The position numbers and the translations under genes were made by a program. Shown one piece after another: positions 1-9,636 of a stretch of 64,000 nucleotides of DNA. This DNA is from Chrysophaeum taylorii (lineage: Eukaryota > Sar > Pelagophyceae > Pelagomonadales > Pelagomonadaceae), in the NCBI GenBank assembly GCA_029834535.1, contig JAQMWT010000040.1:248001-312000 (forward strand), in the 5' to 3' direction. The notes beneath the pieces were generated by a model. It was not told the DNA's origin and searched no databases. It saw nothing but the letters and a program-made list of their open reading frames with translations. How positions within the stretch are numbered: position 1 is the stretch's first letter; every line of letters starts with the position of its first letter.

Positions 1-154
1 TCTCGATGTGGAACACGTAGTCTTTCTGCCAGTCCCCCGGCCCGCCGAACCACACGACGCGGTTCTTGGCGAACCCCTCGCGCGTCGCGCGCTCGTTCCG
101 CTCCTCCTCGACGTCCCCGTCCTCCTCGAGGAGGGGCTTCTCATCGCATTTCAT
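1..154 (-). CDS. Partial unrecognised ORF running off the left edge
   Basis: An ATG at 154 opens a frame that stays open to the window edge (51 codons). It is acidic at first (a Glu/Asp-rich stretch) and then reads WFGGPGDWQKDYVFHIE. I do not recognise it. It begins only 9 bp after the stop of the RHL1-like gene on the same strand, so it could be a separate, very closely spaced gene or a misread 3' exon of that gene. The next sequence to the left would decide. Confidence 0.3.
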   Translation of the reverse strand, partial: MKCDEKPLLEEDGDVEEERNERATREGFAKNRVVWFGGPGDWQKDYVFHIE

Positions 155-163
155 CCTTACCCT

Positions 164-853
164 TTACTTGTCCTCGAAATCGTCGTCGTCCTCCTCCTCC
201 TCTGCTTCGGGTGCCTCGCAGTAGGACTGGACGGTCCTCGCCCGTTTCGGGCGCTGGGAGGCGATCGAGGGGTCGTCGGTCGTCGTGAGACGGTCGGGGG
301 CGCTCTTCCTCTTTGCCATCTTCTTCTCCGCCTCCGCCTCCTCCTCCTCCTCCTCCTCCTGGGAGGGAAGGTCGTCCGAGTCGTCAACGTCTGAGTCGTC
401 GGGCGGTTTCTTTTTGTTCGTCGTCGTCGAAAGTGGTGGTGTTTTCTTCCGCGTCAAACCAGGTCGGGCGACAGTTGAGAGGCCGTACTCGAAGTCTGCG
501 CCCCGGGTCTCGTCGTCGTCGCCGTCGTCACCCCCTCGGGGTAGGCCGGTCCATTCGACCTGCTCGAAGACGAGGACGCGGTCGAAGACGTCCTTGCATG
601 CGAGACCCTTGCCCTGGACCCGCAGCATCATGGTCGAAGCCTTTGCGAAGCGCCCGCGAAATACGAGATCCCCCAGCACGAGCTTGGGACGGGGAGTGTC
701 GAGGTCGACCAACGTCCCAACGCGGCCGGCCCCCTTCACCGCAAGGAGCCCGGGAATCGAACAGAGGTACCGGTTCTTCCGTTGGCGCCCCGACTTGACG
801 ATGTCGTTGCCGTCGCACTTCCGCAGCGCTTCCGAGGGTTCGCGCTCCGCCAT
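164..853 (-). CDS. RHL1-like DNA-binding protein (topoisomerase VI accessory subunit type)
   Basis: The 229-residue product resembles plant ROOT HAIRLESS 1, a nuclear partner of the topoisomerase VI complex needed for endoreduplication. Seen in the sequence: a core reading NRYLCSIPGLL, then GTLVDLDTP, KLVLGDLVFRG and a CKDVFDRVLVFEQVEW block, in the same order and spacing as the RHL1 core (PGLL, then LGTI/LGDL, then C-x-D-x-F-D). The C-terminal half is low complexity: basic Arg/Lys runs and acidic Glu/Asp runs, ending in an acidic tail. I chose the ATG at 853; the frame continues upstream only through non-ATG codons. It is divergent from the U2A' gene, with 58 bp between start codons. The family call rests on the central ~110 residues. 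Confidence 0.72.
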   Translation of the reverse strand: MAEREPSEALRKCDGNDIVKSGRQRKNRYLCSIPGLLAVKGAGRVGTLVDLDTPRPKLVLGDLVFRGRFAKASTMMLRVQGKGLACKDVFDRVLVFEQVEWTGLPRGGDDGDDDETRGADFEYGLSTVARPGLTRKKTPPLSTTTNKKKPPDDSDVDDSDDLPSQEEEEEEEAEAEKKMAKRKSAPDRLTTTDDPSIASQRPKRARTVQSYCEAPEAEEEEDDDDFEDK

Positions 854-911
854 AACACACACACTCCTAGCCCTTTAAGGAAGAAAGACTGCTAAACCCT
901 TACCCTCAGCG

Positions 912-1784
912 ATGCGGCTGACCGTCGAGATCGTCCAAGGCGCGGCCCAACGGCTCAACCCCGTCGGCGACAGGGAAATATTGCTGCGGGGCTACAAGAT
1001 CCCGACAATCGAAAACACGGGGACTCTGCGAGATGCCTTTGATTGCTTAGATCTGAGCGATAACGAAATCCAAAGTCTCGGAAACTTCGCCAAGTCCTCG
1101 CGGCTCAAGGTCCTGTTTCTCAACAACAACAACGTCTCGAGAATCGACCCGAACCTCGCCGACGAGCTCCCCAATTTGGAGACCCTCGTGCTCACGGGCA
1201 ACAAGATCGGTCGGTTGTCTGAGGTGGACGCTATCGCAAAATTCGCAAAGCTCCGAGTTCTCAGCCTCCTCGATAACCCTATATGCCGCTCCCCGCACTA
1301 CCGACCCTACGTGATTTCCAAGGCTCCCCCCTCCTTGAAGCTCTTGGACTTTCGCAAAATTAAGACGATCGAGCGCGTGGAAGCGCGGAAGCTCTTCCCC
1401 TTGGACGGTCCCCCCGCGATCGACGTCACCAAGCCACCACCCCCGCCGCCTCCAAGAAACGGCCCCGCCGCCGCGCTCCGAAATCTCACCGACCAGCAAC
1501 GCGCGCAGATCAGAGCGGCGGTCCAGGCCGCGCGCACTCCGGAGGAGGTCGACGCGCTCGAGAGACAGCTTCGCGCCGGCATCATCCCTCCCGCGCCCTC
1601 GCGACAACCGAGACCTCCCCCCGGCCCGCCGCCCGGGGCGCCCCCAAAAGAAAACGGAAACGGACGACCATCCTCGGACCTCCGCGATCCCATGGATGTC
1701 GACGCCTCGAAACCAGACGCGCCGACGACGATGGACCCGCCCGTTGCGACACCGTCACCCAGCCCACAAGCACCAACACCTTGA
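912..1784 (+). CDS. SNRPA1: U2 small nuclear ribonucleoprotein A' (LRR protein)
   Basis: This 290-residue protein is the spliceosomal U2A' subunit, which binds U2B'' and U2 snRNA stem-loop IV. The N-terminus (RLTVEIVQGAAQRLNPVGDR followed by E-LRGYKIPTIEN) matches the family cap. Leucine-rich repeats follow (DLSDNEIQSL, LKVLFLNNNNVSRI, LETLVLTGNKIG, LRVLSLLDNPI), with the typical LRR cap HYRPYVI and SLKLLDFRKIK through residue ~160. A Pro-rich linker leads to the conserved late helix QIRAAVQAARTPEEVDALER and LRAGIIP, which U2A' also carries near its C-terminus. Its presence fits the many short spliceosomal introns in this window. No intron is visible in this gene. Confidence 0.95.
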   Translation: MRLTVEIVQGAAQRLNPVGDREILLRGYKIPTIENTGTLRDAFDCLDLSDNEIQSLGNFAKSSRLKVLFLNNNNVSRIDPNLADELPNLETLVLTGNKIGRLSEVDAIAKFAKLRVLSLLDNPICRSPHYRPYVISKAPPSLKLLDFRKIKTIERVEARKLFPLDGPPAIDVTKPPPPPPPRNGPAAALRNLTDQQRAQIRAAVQAARTPEEVDALERQLRAGIIPPAPSRQPRPPPGPPPGAPPKENGNGRPSSDLRDPMDVDASKPDAPTTMDPPVATPSPSPQAPTP

Positions 1785-4210
1785 TTTATTCTCCGCTTCC
1801 GACGTCGCATCGTAGTCGTCGCCGCTACCGACTTCGCCTTCTTTCTTCTTGCAGCGACCGCGCGCTCTGCGATGTTATGACCCCCTCCTCCTCCTCCTCC
1901 TCCTCCTCCTCCCTAGAACTATAGCTAGCTTCTGTCCGTTCGGAATATCATGCCTACTTTATCACTAGCATTATTGTGGTCCGGCACTTCAGGCTTCCGT
2001 TTCTTTCTCGGGTGCGATTTTTTTCCCCCGCCCACATAGTTGTGTAAGAGACCTAGAAATGATGCCTAGTGTAGCGCCATCCCATGAAGTGTGTGTCTTT
2101 AAATGTCGACCGAGGATTCAAAAAAAAAAATGCGATTCATGCTTTTTCGCCCAGAAATCTTGCGTAACGTGAATAATAATAATGTTTGGCCCACAATAAA
2201 TCTTGTTGCTTGTTGTCAAAGGCACGACGCAACCGCCGCCTGACTCGGATGTAACATGCCTAACACCCCCGGAGCGGCAACATTTTCCTCACACAACTCA
2301 TCAACGAATCGCGCCAAGTTGCTGCCACAAAAAACATGCTAACAGCGCCGCCGCGGCTTCGCAAATTCTCGGTGTTCGGAGCGGTCGAAGGTACCCGTTT
2401 CTCCAGGACGATGCGGTAGTGTCCACCAAAGCACGTCGTAAGACACGCGTCTGCTTCGATTGCGGTCGTCGCCGCGATTGTCGCAACCAAGTCGATTCAC
2501 GTCATATTGCAATTGCAAGCGAAAGACGCCCAGTCAGTCGTCCGACGCCCTCGAGTCGCCGCCGAAACGGATGTGGCATCCGACGCCATTGAGCAATGCG
2601 CCGGCGACGAAGGCAGTTGCGGAACTGGCAACCAACCAACCAACCTACTTTTTTGGTTCGTAATCTGCGAGAGAATTTCCTGCGGTGTTCTCCCAGACGA
2701 CACCGACTTCGTGTGACGGATTATGCGGCGAGGCACGACGTAGCTCTTCGCATGAAGAAGATTCGCGCCTTGCTCGCCGCAGTGAGGTCATGGGACAGCC
2801 ATCCCTCGACCTTACGACGAGCGACGAATTTCAGCAAGTGCTGTTCGGCGTGCTGACTCGGCAAGAAACAACTGCTGTCGACAATCAGCTATGATCGGAG
2901 GACATCAATATGGCGTATGCTCGTGGCTCGGATCCTTGCGCGGGTCTATGCGGCCGAGTCGCCGCTCTCTAACGCGCAAAGGCGATGCGAAAGCACAGAC
3001 CAGATGGGGCGACATCACGCTGATGCCGTGTTGAGCTTTAAGTTTAACCAGGCTGCACGATAACCTTGAGCGCACACGATATTACCTAGGCCACGCGGCC
3101 GACCAGGGTGTCGCGATATTCCACTTGGGGTTGCCGTGCGCGAAGAGCGAGTTTGCGACAGAATATTCTCGACAATTCGAAATCGCCGCCGCCGCCAAAA
3201 TGGAATGCATGACCGTTTTGAGAGAGAGAGACCATCAGCTCTGAGGACCTCTGTGATACTTTGAAATGGCCAAAAATCTCATTATAGACGTCGGCGTCGA
3301 AGTTAAAGAAGAGTTGTGGCTCGAGAGGAAGGAAGCGCAAGAGGCAATCAACGCGCAAACGTGGGTGTATCAAAACGAAAAAGCTCGAGGCGATTGCTAT
3401 ACGGTAGTTGATGAGCTCCACTCTCTGGACACTATACGACTGTAAAATCAATGGCGAACTTCGGCGGGCCATTCTAAACCTCGCCCTGGCTCTGGTAGAA
3501 AACGGCCGTCTTGATGCCACCAAAAAACTCGCGCATCTCCTCTATCAAGGCGAGGCCTGGTATTGTGCGGAAAACAAACCCGAGGCGCTCTCTGTCTTTC
3601 TCGATTTGCTGCCACAGATCATCTTCGGCACGTATAAATGGCGGTGCCCGTGGGAGATCGATCTCACAGCATGCTCGAGGAAACTTACATTCAGATCAAC
3701 AACTCGCACTTGCGCGGCTTCTCTCTCTCTCTTCGAGATTAGTGCCAGGTTCATATAAATCTCTTCGAGGCGCATGCATGCAGGCGATCACAAATTGTTG
3801 TCACCCGAGGCTCGTACAATTCTACCCGCTCTTGTGGTGGTAAAAAGCAATATTTGCTATCAGGCTCGATTACAATAAGCGATCGGCAACTTTGGGAAGG
3901 GATCCATGATTGCGCGCACTTGCTCCCTAACGAAGAAGCACGCACCAGGACCAGAATAATACGCGACGTTGGTTTCGTGAATGAAGTAGTGTTCATCGTA
4001 CACTTCTACGTTGTCCTAATCTTGGGGTAATAATAACTCACATCCTTTGCGTTCCCTCTGCGCTCATCCATTCTGGCTCTTAGAACCTGGGAGTTGCGCA
4101 CCATAATAATAACAATACCAATATACTCCCAATTTTATGAGTGGGAGCAACAACGAACGCTCCTCCCTTGGCTGCTCGCTCTGGAGGTTGGTTTGCGAAT
4201 CTTCGTGGTT
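1785..4210. other. 2.4-kb intergenic stretch, mostly degenerate sequence
   Basis: After the U2A' stop there is a (TCC)n run near 1886-1913 and AT-richer sequence. Short frames exist on both strands (2203-2592, 3086-3523, 3408-3758), but none matches a family I know and each is broken by stops. The stretch 3670-4029 on the plus strand is open except for one TAG at 3741 and may be a decayed gene. A micro-exon gene of the kind seen at 25 kb cannot be excluded by eye. Confidence 0.4.
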
Positions 4211-6469
4211 CTATTGGTGAGGAGGGTGTCTGTCTAGTTGCGCGGCGGCGCCGCAGATTGCGTCCATGATCTTCGTGCTGTTTTTGCAGAGATGTTCGAC
4301 TTTGTTATTGTCAGCAGCAGCAGCATTTTTGGCTCGAAGAGCGCCCTGAATTTTTTGAGAACGCTGAGGCTTGGTAGGACCTCTCCAATCTAGAGAGGTC
4401 GGTCTCCCGGGAAGTGCGGGCAAGGAGCGGGTGGTGAGCGATCGCGTCGTGATGGAGCGGGTCGTCGTCGTCGTCGTCGTCAGGGAGCGCGCGGCGAGGG
4501 TGCGGTCGTCCGGTACGTCCACGAGCCTTTGCTTTCGCGGAGGCGCCGTCTCTTTGGCCTTTTGTCTCCTTTCGAGGATGTCGCGATAGTGCTGGAGGCG
4601 CGCGTCGAGTTCTCGCTTTGCACGCAACACCTCGGGCCCGTTGCGAGCGCTTTCCCACGTCGGGATGATGAGTTCTTCGGAGCTCGACGAGGACGGAGGC
4701 GACGCGGAAGCCGAATCTTCGTCGAACGTGCTCTCCGAGACGCTTTCAATATCGATGTTGCCGGCCAAGACGGCAGCAGCGGCGGCAGCAGCGGTGCCTG
4801 GCGTCCTCGGGGGCCCGGTTCCGATCGGCGGGGTTGTTGGCCGACTTTTATTCTTGGATTGTTGGCGCTCCATCGCGATCTCGAACGAGAGAAGTTTCGA
4901 CGAGTTCAATAAGCTGCCCGTCGAGAGCAAACTAACCGCCGAGGCTGTTTCGACATTTTTGTTGAAGAGACGGCCTGCCACGTTCGCTTGGCGTCGTCGG
5001 AGACGTTGCGTCGTCGCGTCGTCGCGATCGTCGTTTTGCTTGCCGGTCGCCAGCACGACGCTGATGATGTCGTTCTCGGTCGCGTAGCCCATGTTGCTCT
5101 CGCCAGCGTACTGGTGGAAACAAAAGGGATTGGTATGCCCCCGTTGTAGGAGATCGATGAACAGGACACGATCCAACGACACGATCACGCTGGTCTCCAT
5201 CGTCGTGACGGTTGCGGCGCGGGGCATGTTTTGCAAAATGCCCTTTTCCCCAAAATAGTCGTTCGGGCCCAAAACCATCAATTTCACCGTGACCGTCTCC
5301 GTACAGGTCTTGGTGACCCAGGACCGTGTCGTCTTCGGCCAGCGGTTTTGACTTTTGATGTGCACATCTTTCGTGACTTGGCACTTTCCGTCGATGATAA
5401 AGTAGACATTGTCGCAGGGATCGCCTTGAGTTATAATCCGTTCGCCTTTTTTGAAGTGGTTCCACTGGAGACTCGAACATAGTTGGTGGAGGCGCGTCCT
5501 CGACCAACTAGCAAAGAGAGGCACGTTCTTCATGCACCTGAAAGCGCGACGATTTTCGGCGTTTTGGAAGTCTCTCATGATCTTATCGTAGTCCTGCTTG
5601 TGTAAGACGAGGAGTTGGGCTCGGTCGCTGACGCAGACGATGGTCGCGTTGCGCGGTGGAGCTCCCGGACCCAAAGAGGCCTCCCCAAACGAGTGGCCTG
5701 GTTTTAACGTCGCGACCTTGCCACCAACGGACGTCTTGTAGACGTCCAGATTACCCGCGACGAGAATGTAGAACGTCACGCCGCGGTCGCCCTCTCGGAC
5801 CACAACTTCGTCCTTTTCGACGGCTCGATGTCCCGCCGTTTTCGCGATCTCCTTGACGCCCACACTCCCCAAGCGTTCTGCCGTCGCCCAGACGTTGTGC
5901 AGATACATCTCGAGGAGACTCAGTTGCTTGGAGGTTCTCGCGTGCGGCGGTTGCGCCAGCGCCTGGCACAGTTGTTCGTCGCGAATGATTTTGTCGACGT
6001 TCGTATAGTCTTCGTGCTGAACGATCCAATCGGGATACACTGACCGCGTTTCGTATGGGTCCCAGCGCGTCTTGTGAGTATCGTCCTCGAAGCTGCTGCT
6101 GCTGCTGCTGCTGCTTCTCGCGAGTCGGTCTCTCGCGACGCTCTTCTGGAGCTCGAGGGATTCGTACGGACAGGTCGCGCGTTTGGTGGTGGCAGATTCG
6201 CGTCGGAAATCCTCCAGCATCTGGCGCAGCCGCTGCTTGTCCTCGGCCGCGTTGTCGGCGGCGGCGGCGGCGAGCTCCTCCTTATTATTACCCTCGTGGT
6301 CATTCTCGACGACGACGACGATTCCACCAGCACCAACAACAAAGTTCTGGTTGAGCCTGGCATAATGGACGAGTCTGTTCGTGCGCCACCTGGCGGTGTC
6401 GCGTCGGCGACCTTTGAGCACCACCTTACACCGCCGTCCCTCCGTCTTCTTGTCGTCGTCGAGCTTCAT
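4211..6469 (-). CDS. Protein with two cyclic-nucleotide-binding domains
   Basis: The 752-residue soluble protein carries two CNB folds in tandem, as in PKA/PKG regulatory regions and CNBD proteins. CNB1 spans about residues 200-300, with phosphate-binding cassette FGEASLGPGAPPRNA. CNB2 spans about 316-445, with cassette FGEKGILQNMPRAAT. In both, the cassette Glu (E263, E408) and Arg (R273, R417) that contact the cyclic phosphate are kept, so both sites look able to bind ligand. No kinase domain and no membrane span are present. Residues 450-752 are low complexity: poly-Ala, poly-Ser, Thr runs and basic clusters. The start ATG at 6469 is 57 bp from the divergent helicase gene, so a shared promoter is likely. 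Confidence 0.9.
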   Translation of the reverse strand: MKLDDDKKTEGRRCKVVLKGRRRDTARWRTNRLVHYARLNQNFVVGAGGIVVVVENDHEGNNKEELAAAAADNAAEDKQRLRQMLEDFRRESATTKRATCPYESLELQKSVARDRLARSSSSSSSSFEDDTHKTRWDPYETRSVYPDWIVQHEDYTNVDKIIRDEQLCQALAQPPHARTSKQLSLLEMYLHNVWATAERLGSVGVKEIAKTAGHRAVEKDEVVVREGDRGVTFYILVAGNLDVYKTSVGGKVATLKPGHSFGEASLGPGAPPRNATIVCVSDRAQLLVLHKQDYDKIMRDFQNAENRRAFRCMKNVPLFASWSRTRLHQLCSSLQWNHFKKGERIITQGDPCDNVYFIIDGKCQVTKDVHIKSQNRWPKTTRSWVTKTCTETVTVKLMVLGPNDYFGEKGILQNMPRAATVTTMETSVIVSLDRVLFIDLLQRGHTNPFCFHQYAGESNMGYATENDIISVVLATGKQNDDRDDATTQRLRRRQANVAGRLFNKNVETASAVSLLSTGSLLNSSKLLSFEIAMERQQSKNKSRPTTPPIGTGPPRTPGTAAAAAAAVLAGNIDIESVSESTFDEDSASASPPSSSSSEELIIPTWESARNGPEVLRAKRELDARLQHYRDILERRQKAKETAPPRKQRLVDVPDDRTLAARSLTTTTTTTRSITTRSLTTRSLPALPGRPTSLDWRGPTKPQRSQKIQGALRAKNAAAADNNKVEHLCKNSTKIMDAICGAAAQLDRHPPHQ

Positions 6470-6526
6470 TTATTTCATCACGGGATATGCGGCAGCAGCA
6501 TATCCGGACGGACGAACGAGGTTAGG

Positions 6527-9523
6527 ATGATGAAGCGGCCGCGAGTCACCACACACGATGTTGCGACGTCGTCGTCGCGCGTTGGTGGTGTCGAGACGTC
6601 GACGCGGGACGCCGCCGTCCGCGAGCTGCTCGCCTGGGACATTGGTCACGGGTTGGACGAGGTCGAGGAGGTCGTCTCCGCCGAGTTTGGGTCAGCCCAA
6701 AAGTACGTCGAATCGTGGATTGGGGCGTGGCTGTGCGAGACGCGGGCGTCGACCGTGGCCGAGCTCGAGCGCGGGGGTGCCGCGATCGAGAAGGTCGAGC
6801 TCTCCGTGGTGGCGAGCGGCGATCCCAAGGGGGCGTTCGCGCGCGTGGCGTGCGCGGGCGGGCTGCGGAACGCGACGGAATCGGACCTGGTGGAGCTCAA
6901 GAAGGGCTCGACGTGGAAGGCGTTGGGGCTCGTCGTCCAGCCAGCGCGGCGCGATCCCACGACGACCTTGCTGGTAGCCAAAGCCCGGGTGAGCGAGATG
7001 TTCGCTGGTGGCGCCTGCGAGGCGACGGCGCGAGTGGTGACGTCGCTGACGCCGGCGCTCCGAGAATTGGAAGCCGTAGCGAACTTTGGAAAGCTGCCCG
7101 AGGCGATTCGGGTGGCGCTGCTCGAAGACAAAAAGGAGATCGGCGGCGGCGGAGACAACACACGAACCCGCCGCCCCCGCCGCCTCGTATCGTCGCCGGA
7201 AGTTGAAACCGCCGCGAGCGCGCGAGAGGGCGAGGCCGCTCTGAGCGCGGCGCAGCACGCGCGGTTAAGCGACCGGTGCGGGCCGGGGCTGGCGGCGCGG
7301 ATTTTCGCGGCGAGCAATCGATCGCAGGTCGCGGCGATTGCGGCTTCGGCCGCGCCGTTTTGTAGCAGTAACGACGAGGAGCCCGCGTTCACGTTAATCA
7401 AAGGTCCGCCGGGAACCGGGAAAACGGCGACGACGGCCAAGGTCCTAAACGCGATCCACGTGCGGCAGTTCCAGGAGTACTACGGCGCGGTGCGGCGCGC
7501 GGCCGAGGCGGGCGAGGTGTCGTCGTCGGGCGGGGCGGTGGCGCGGCTTTTGGAGACGACCGCGAGCGATCCCGAGACGTGGTTGGCGCGGCTTCGCGAG
7601 GCCCGACCGCGCATCTTGGTGTGCGCGCCGTCGAACGTCGCCGTCGACAACGTGGTCGAGCGGCTCGTGCGAGACGACGCTTTTGTCGGCGGCAACGGGA
7701 AGCCTTACTCGCCCGACGTCGCGCGCGTCGGCAAGAAGAGCTGCGCGGGGTCGGTCGCGAGCCTCGACGCCCGCGTCGAAGAGGTGCTGTCGAAAACAAA
7801 GGATTGGCTCGAGGAGCACGTCGCTCTGACCGAGAAGGAAGCGTTTCGCGCGTCGCGCGACGCCGAGAAGATGCGTCGGCGGCTGCGTCTCTTCGCGTTC
7901 GAGGCGCCCGTGTTTCTGCCTGCGCGATGGGAGGCGCGCGTCCAGCCGGCGCGTCCCGTTCCCGGGGCGCGGGATGCGCCGTACCTCTACTACGTCGACC
8001 ACCGCCACAAAATTACAAAGCGCGAACCCCCGCGTTTCTTAAACGGCGCTGCCATGGTCCCGCTCGAGAGCTGCTCGCCCGAGGTCGACCTCGTCGTGAG
8101 CGACCTCCACGCGCACCTCGAAACCTGGACGCGCGCGACGGCGAGGTTGGCCGCCTACAAGTGCGCCCTCGCGAGGTATCGACCCGACGCCCGCACGGGC
8201 GGAGTCGCCTCGAACGAGACGGTCCGGCGCGCACTGGCCGCAAAACTCCTAGACGACGCGGAAATTGTGTGCGCGACGCTCCACGGCGCGGGCCACTCCT
8301 CGGTTGGCGACTCTCGTCGCTTTAAGGCGATCGTCGTCGACGAGGCCGCCAACGCCCTCGAGACGGCGACCCTCGTCGCCCTCGCCAACGCCGAGACGAC
8401 CGAGCGATCACCAAAGGTCGTGCTCGTCGGCGACCCCAATCAGCTCGCGGCGACGCGCTTCGCGAGACGCAACCCCTGGGCCGCGGCGAGCCTCTTCGAG
8501 CGCCTCGAGGCCGGCGGGGCGGCGCCCTGCGTCCTCCTCGACACCCAATACCGCATGCATCCCGTTATCTCGAGATTTGCGTCCCAGACCTTCTACGACG
8601 CGCGGCTCCTCGACGGCAGCGCGGCACTCGGGCGCGCGACGGCTCCCGAGTACGCGTGGCGCCGGAAGGACGGCGCCTTGGGTCCTCTGGTCTTCCTCGA
8701 CCTCAAGACATCCGTCGAGGACGCCGCCGGCACCAGCCGCGCGAACCGCGCCGAGGCGCGCCTCGCCGCCAGAGTCCACGCGGCCTTTCTAGGCGCCTTC
8801 CGCGACGCCAACCCCGAGACCGTCGACCTCCCCGACGTCGCCCTCGTCACCTTTTATCGCGAGCAGCTCAAGGAACTCGAAAAGGCGGTCACCTCTGACC
8901 ACCCGCGCCCCGAGATCAACACGGTCGACGCTTACCAGGGTCGCGAGAAAGACGTCGTCATTCTGTCTTGCGTCCGCGCCAACGCCGACGGCGTCGGCTT
9001 CCTGCGAGACGCGCGCCGCCTCAACGTCGCCCTCACGCGCGCTAAGTACGCCTGCATCGTCATCGGCCGCCGCGCCACCCTCGAGACCGACGCTCGCTGG
9101 AGGAGTCTCCTCGACTACGCGACTGCCAACTCTGCCCTCTTCGAGGTTCCCGACGCCGACGCCGACCTCCGCGCCCTCCGACCCGTAGCCTCTTCAAAGC
9201 CCTCGCGGCGACGAAACAGAAATGGAAATGGAAATGGAAATGGAAATGGGGGGGGCATTCCACCATCCTCAGGCTTTTCGTCTTCATCTTCCTACGACGC
9301 ACCCCCCGCCGCCGCCGCCGCCGCCGCCCAGCAGACGTCGTCGTCGTCGTCGGGCTTCTCCGCCCCGGCCCCGGCGCCTCGCCGTGACCTCCCGAAGCGA
9401 AAACGCCCTCCTCATCCGAAACGACGGCGACCGCGCGGCCCCGAATCAAAAGAAGAAGAAGATGGCGAGGTGGTGGGGACCACCACGACAACGACTAAGC
9501 CTTTTCTCTACGACCTTCTCTGA
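6527..9523 (+). CDS. SF1B helicase of the UPF1/SETX/IGHMBP2 group with an internal WW-like insert
   Basis: A 998-residue RNA/DNA helicase. Motifs in order: I GPPGTGKT (about residues 292-299), Ia/Ib ILVCAPSNVAVDNVVERL, II DEAA (about 605), III LVGDPNQLAATRFA, IV LDTQYRMHP, V TVDAYQGREKDVVILS and VI RLNVALTRAK (about 831-840). This is the UPF1-like set. Between Ib and II, residues ~464-503 (7916-8035) look like a WW domain: L-P-x-x-W-E-x-R, then YYVDH, then T and PP, but with the second Trp replaced by Arg. The C-terminus is low complexity, including a 6-bp tandem repeat at ~9222-9246 that encodes alternating Asn-Gly. The frame is open upstream to 6074, but that part lies antisense to the CNB gene; I chose the ATG at 6527. 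Confidence 0.9.
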   Translation: MMKRPRVTTHDVATSSSRVGGVETSTRDAAVRELLAWDIGHGLDEVEEVVSAEFGSAQKYVESWIGAWLCETRASTVAELERGGAAIEKVELSVVASGDPKGAFARVACAGGLRNATESDLVELKKGSTWKALGLVVQPARRDPTTTLLVAKARVSEMFAGGACEATARVVTSLTPALRELEAVANFGKLPEAIRVALLEDKKEIGGGGDNTRTRRPRRLVSSPEVETAASAREGEAALSAAQHARLSDRCGPGLAARIFAASNRSQVAAIAASAAPFCSSNDEEPAFTLIKGPPGTGKTATTAKVLNAIHVRQFQEYYGAVRRAAEAGEVSSSGGAVARLLETTASDPETWLARLREARPRILVCAPSNVAVDNVVERLVRDDAFVGGNGKPYSPDVARVGKKSCAGSVASLDARVEEVLSKTKDWLEEHVALTEKEAFRASRDAEKMRRRLRLFAFEAPVFLPARWEARVQPARPVPGARDAPYLYYVDHRHKITKREPPRFLNGAAMVPLESCSPEVDLVVSDLHAHLETWTRATARLAAYKCALARYRPDARTGGVASNETVRRALAAKLLDDAEIVCATLHGAGHSSVGDSRRFKAIVVDEAANALETATLVALANAETTERSPKVVLVGDPNQLAATRFARRNPWAAASLFERLEAGGAAPCVLLDTQYRMHPVISRFASQTFYDARLLDGSAALGRATAPEYAWRRKDGALGPLVFLDLKTSVEDAAGTSRANRAEARLAARVHAAFLGAFRDANPETVDLPDVALVTFYREQLKELEKAVTSDHPRPEINTVDAYQGREKDVVILSCVRANADGVGFLRDARRLNVALTRAKYACIVIGRRATLETDARWRSLLDYATANSALFEVPDADADLRALRPVASSKPSRRRNRNGNGNGNGNGGGIPPSSGFSSSSSYDAPPAAAAAAAQQTSSSSSGFSAPAPAPRRDLPKRKRPPHPKRRRPRGPESKEEEDGEVVGTTTTTTKPFLYDLL

Positions 9524-9636
9524 GTATTCATTATTATTGTTGTTGTTGTGGCAATTGTTGTTGTTGTGGCAATTACGTCAACGTCACGTCTTGAATTCGC
9601 CGCGGTTCAAATTGAGTGACCGGTCAGTCGTCGTCG

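Noticed and set aside
6074-6526. Upstream extension of the helicase reading frame
   Set aside because: It lies antisense to the 5' end of the CNB gene and gives poly-Ala/Ser without helicase character; the ATG at 6527 is the better start.
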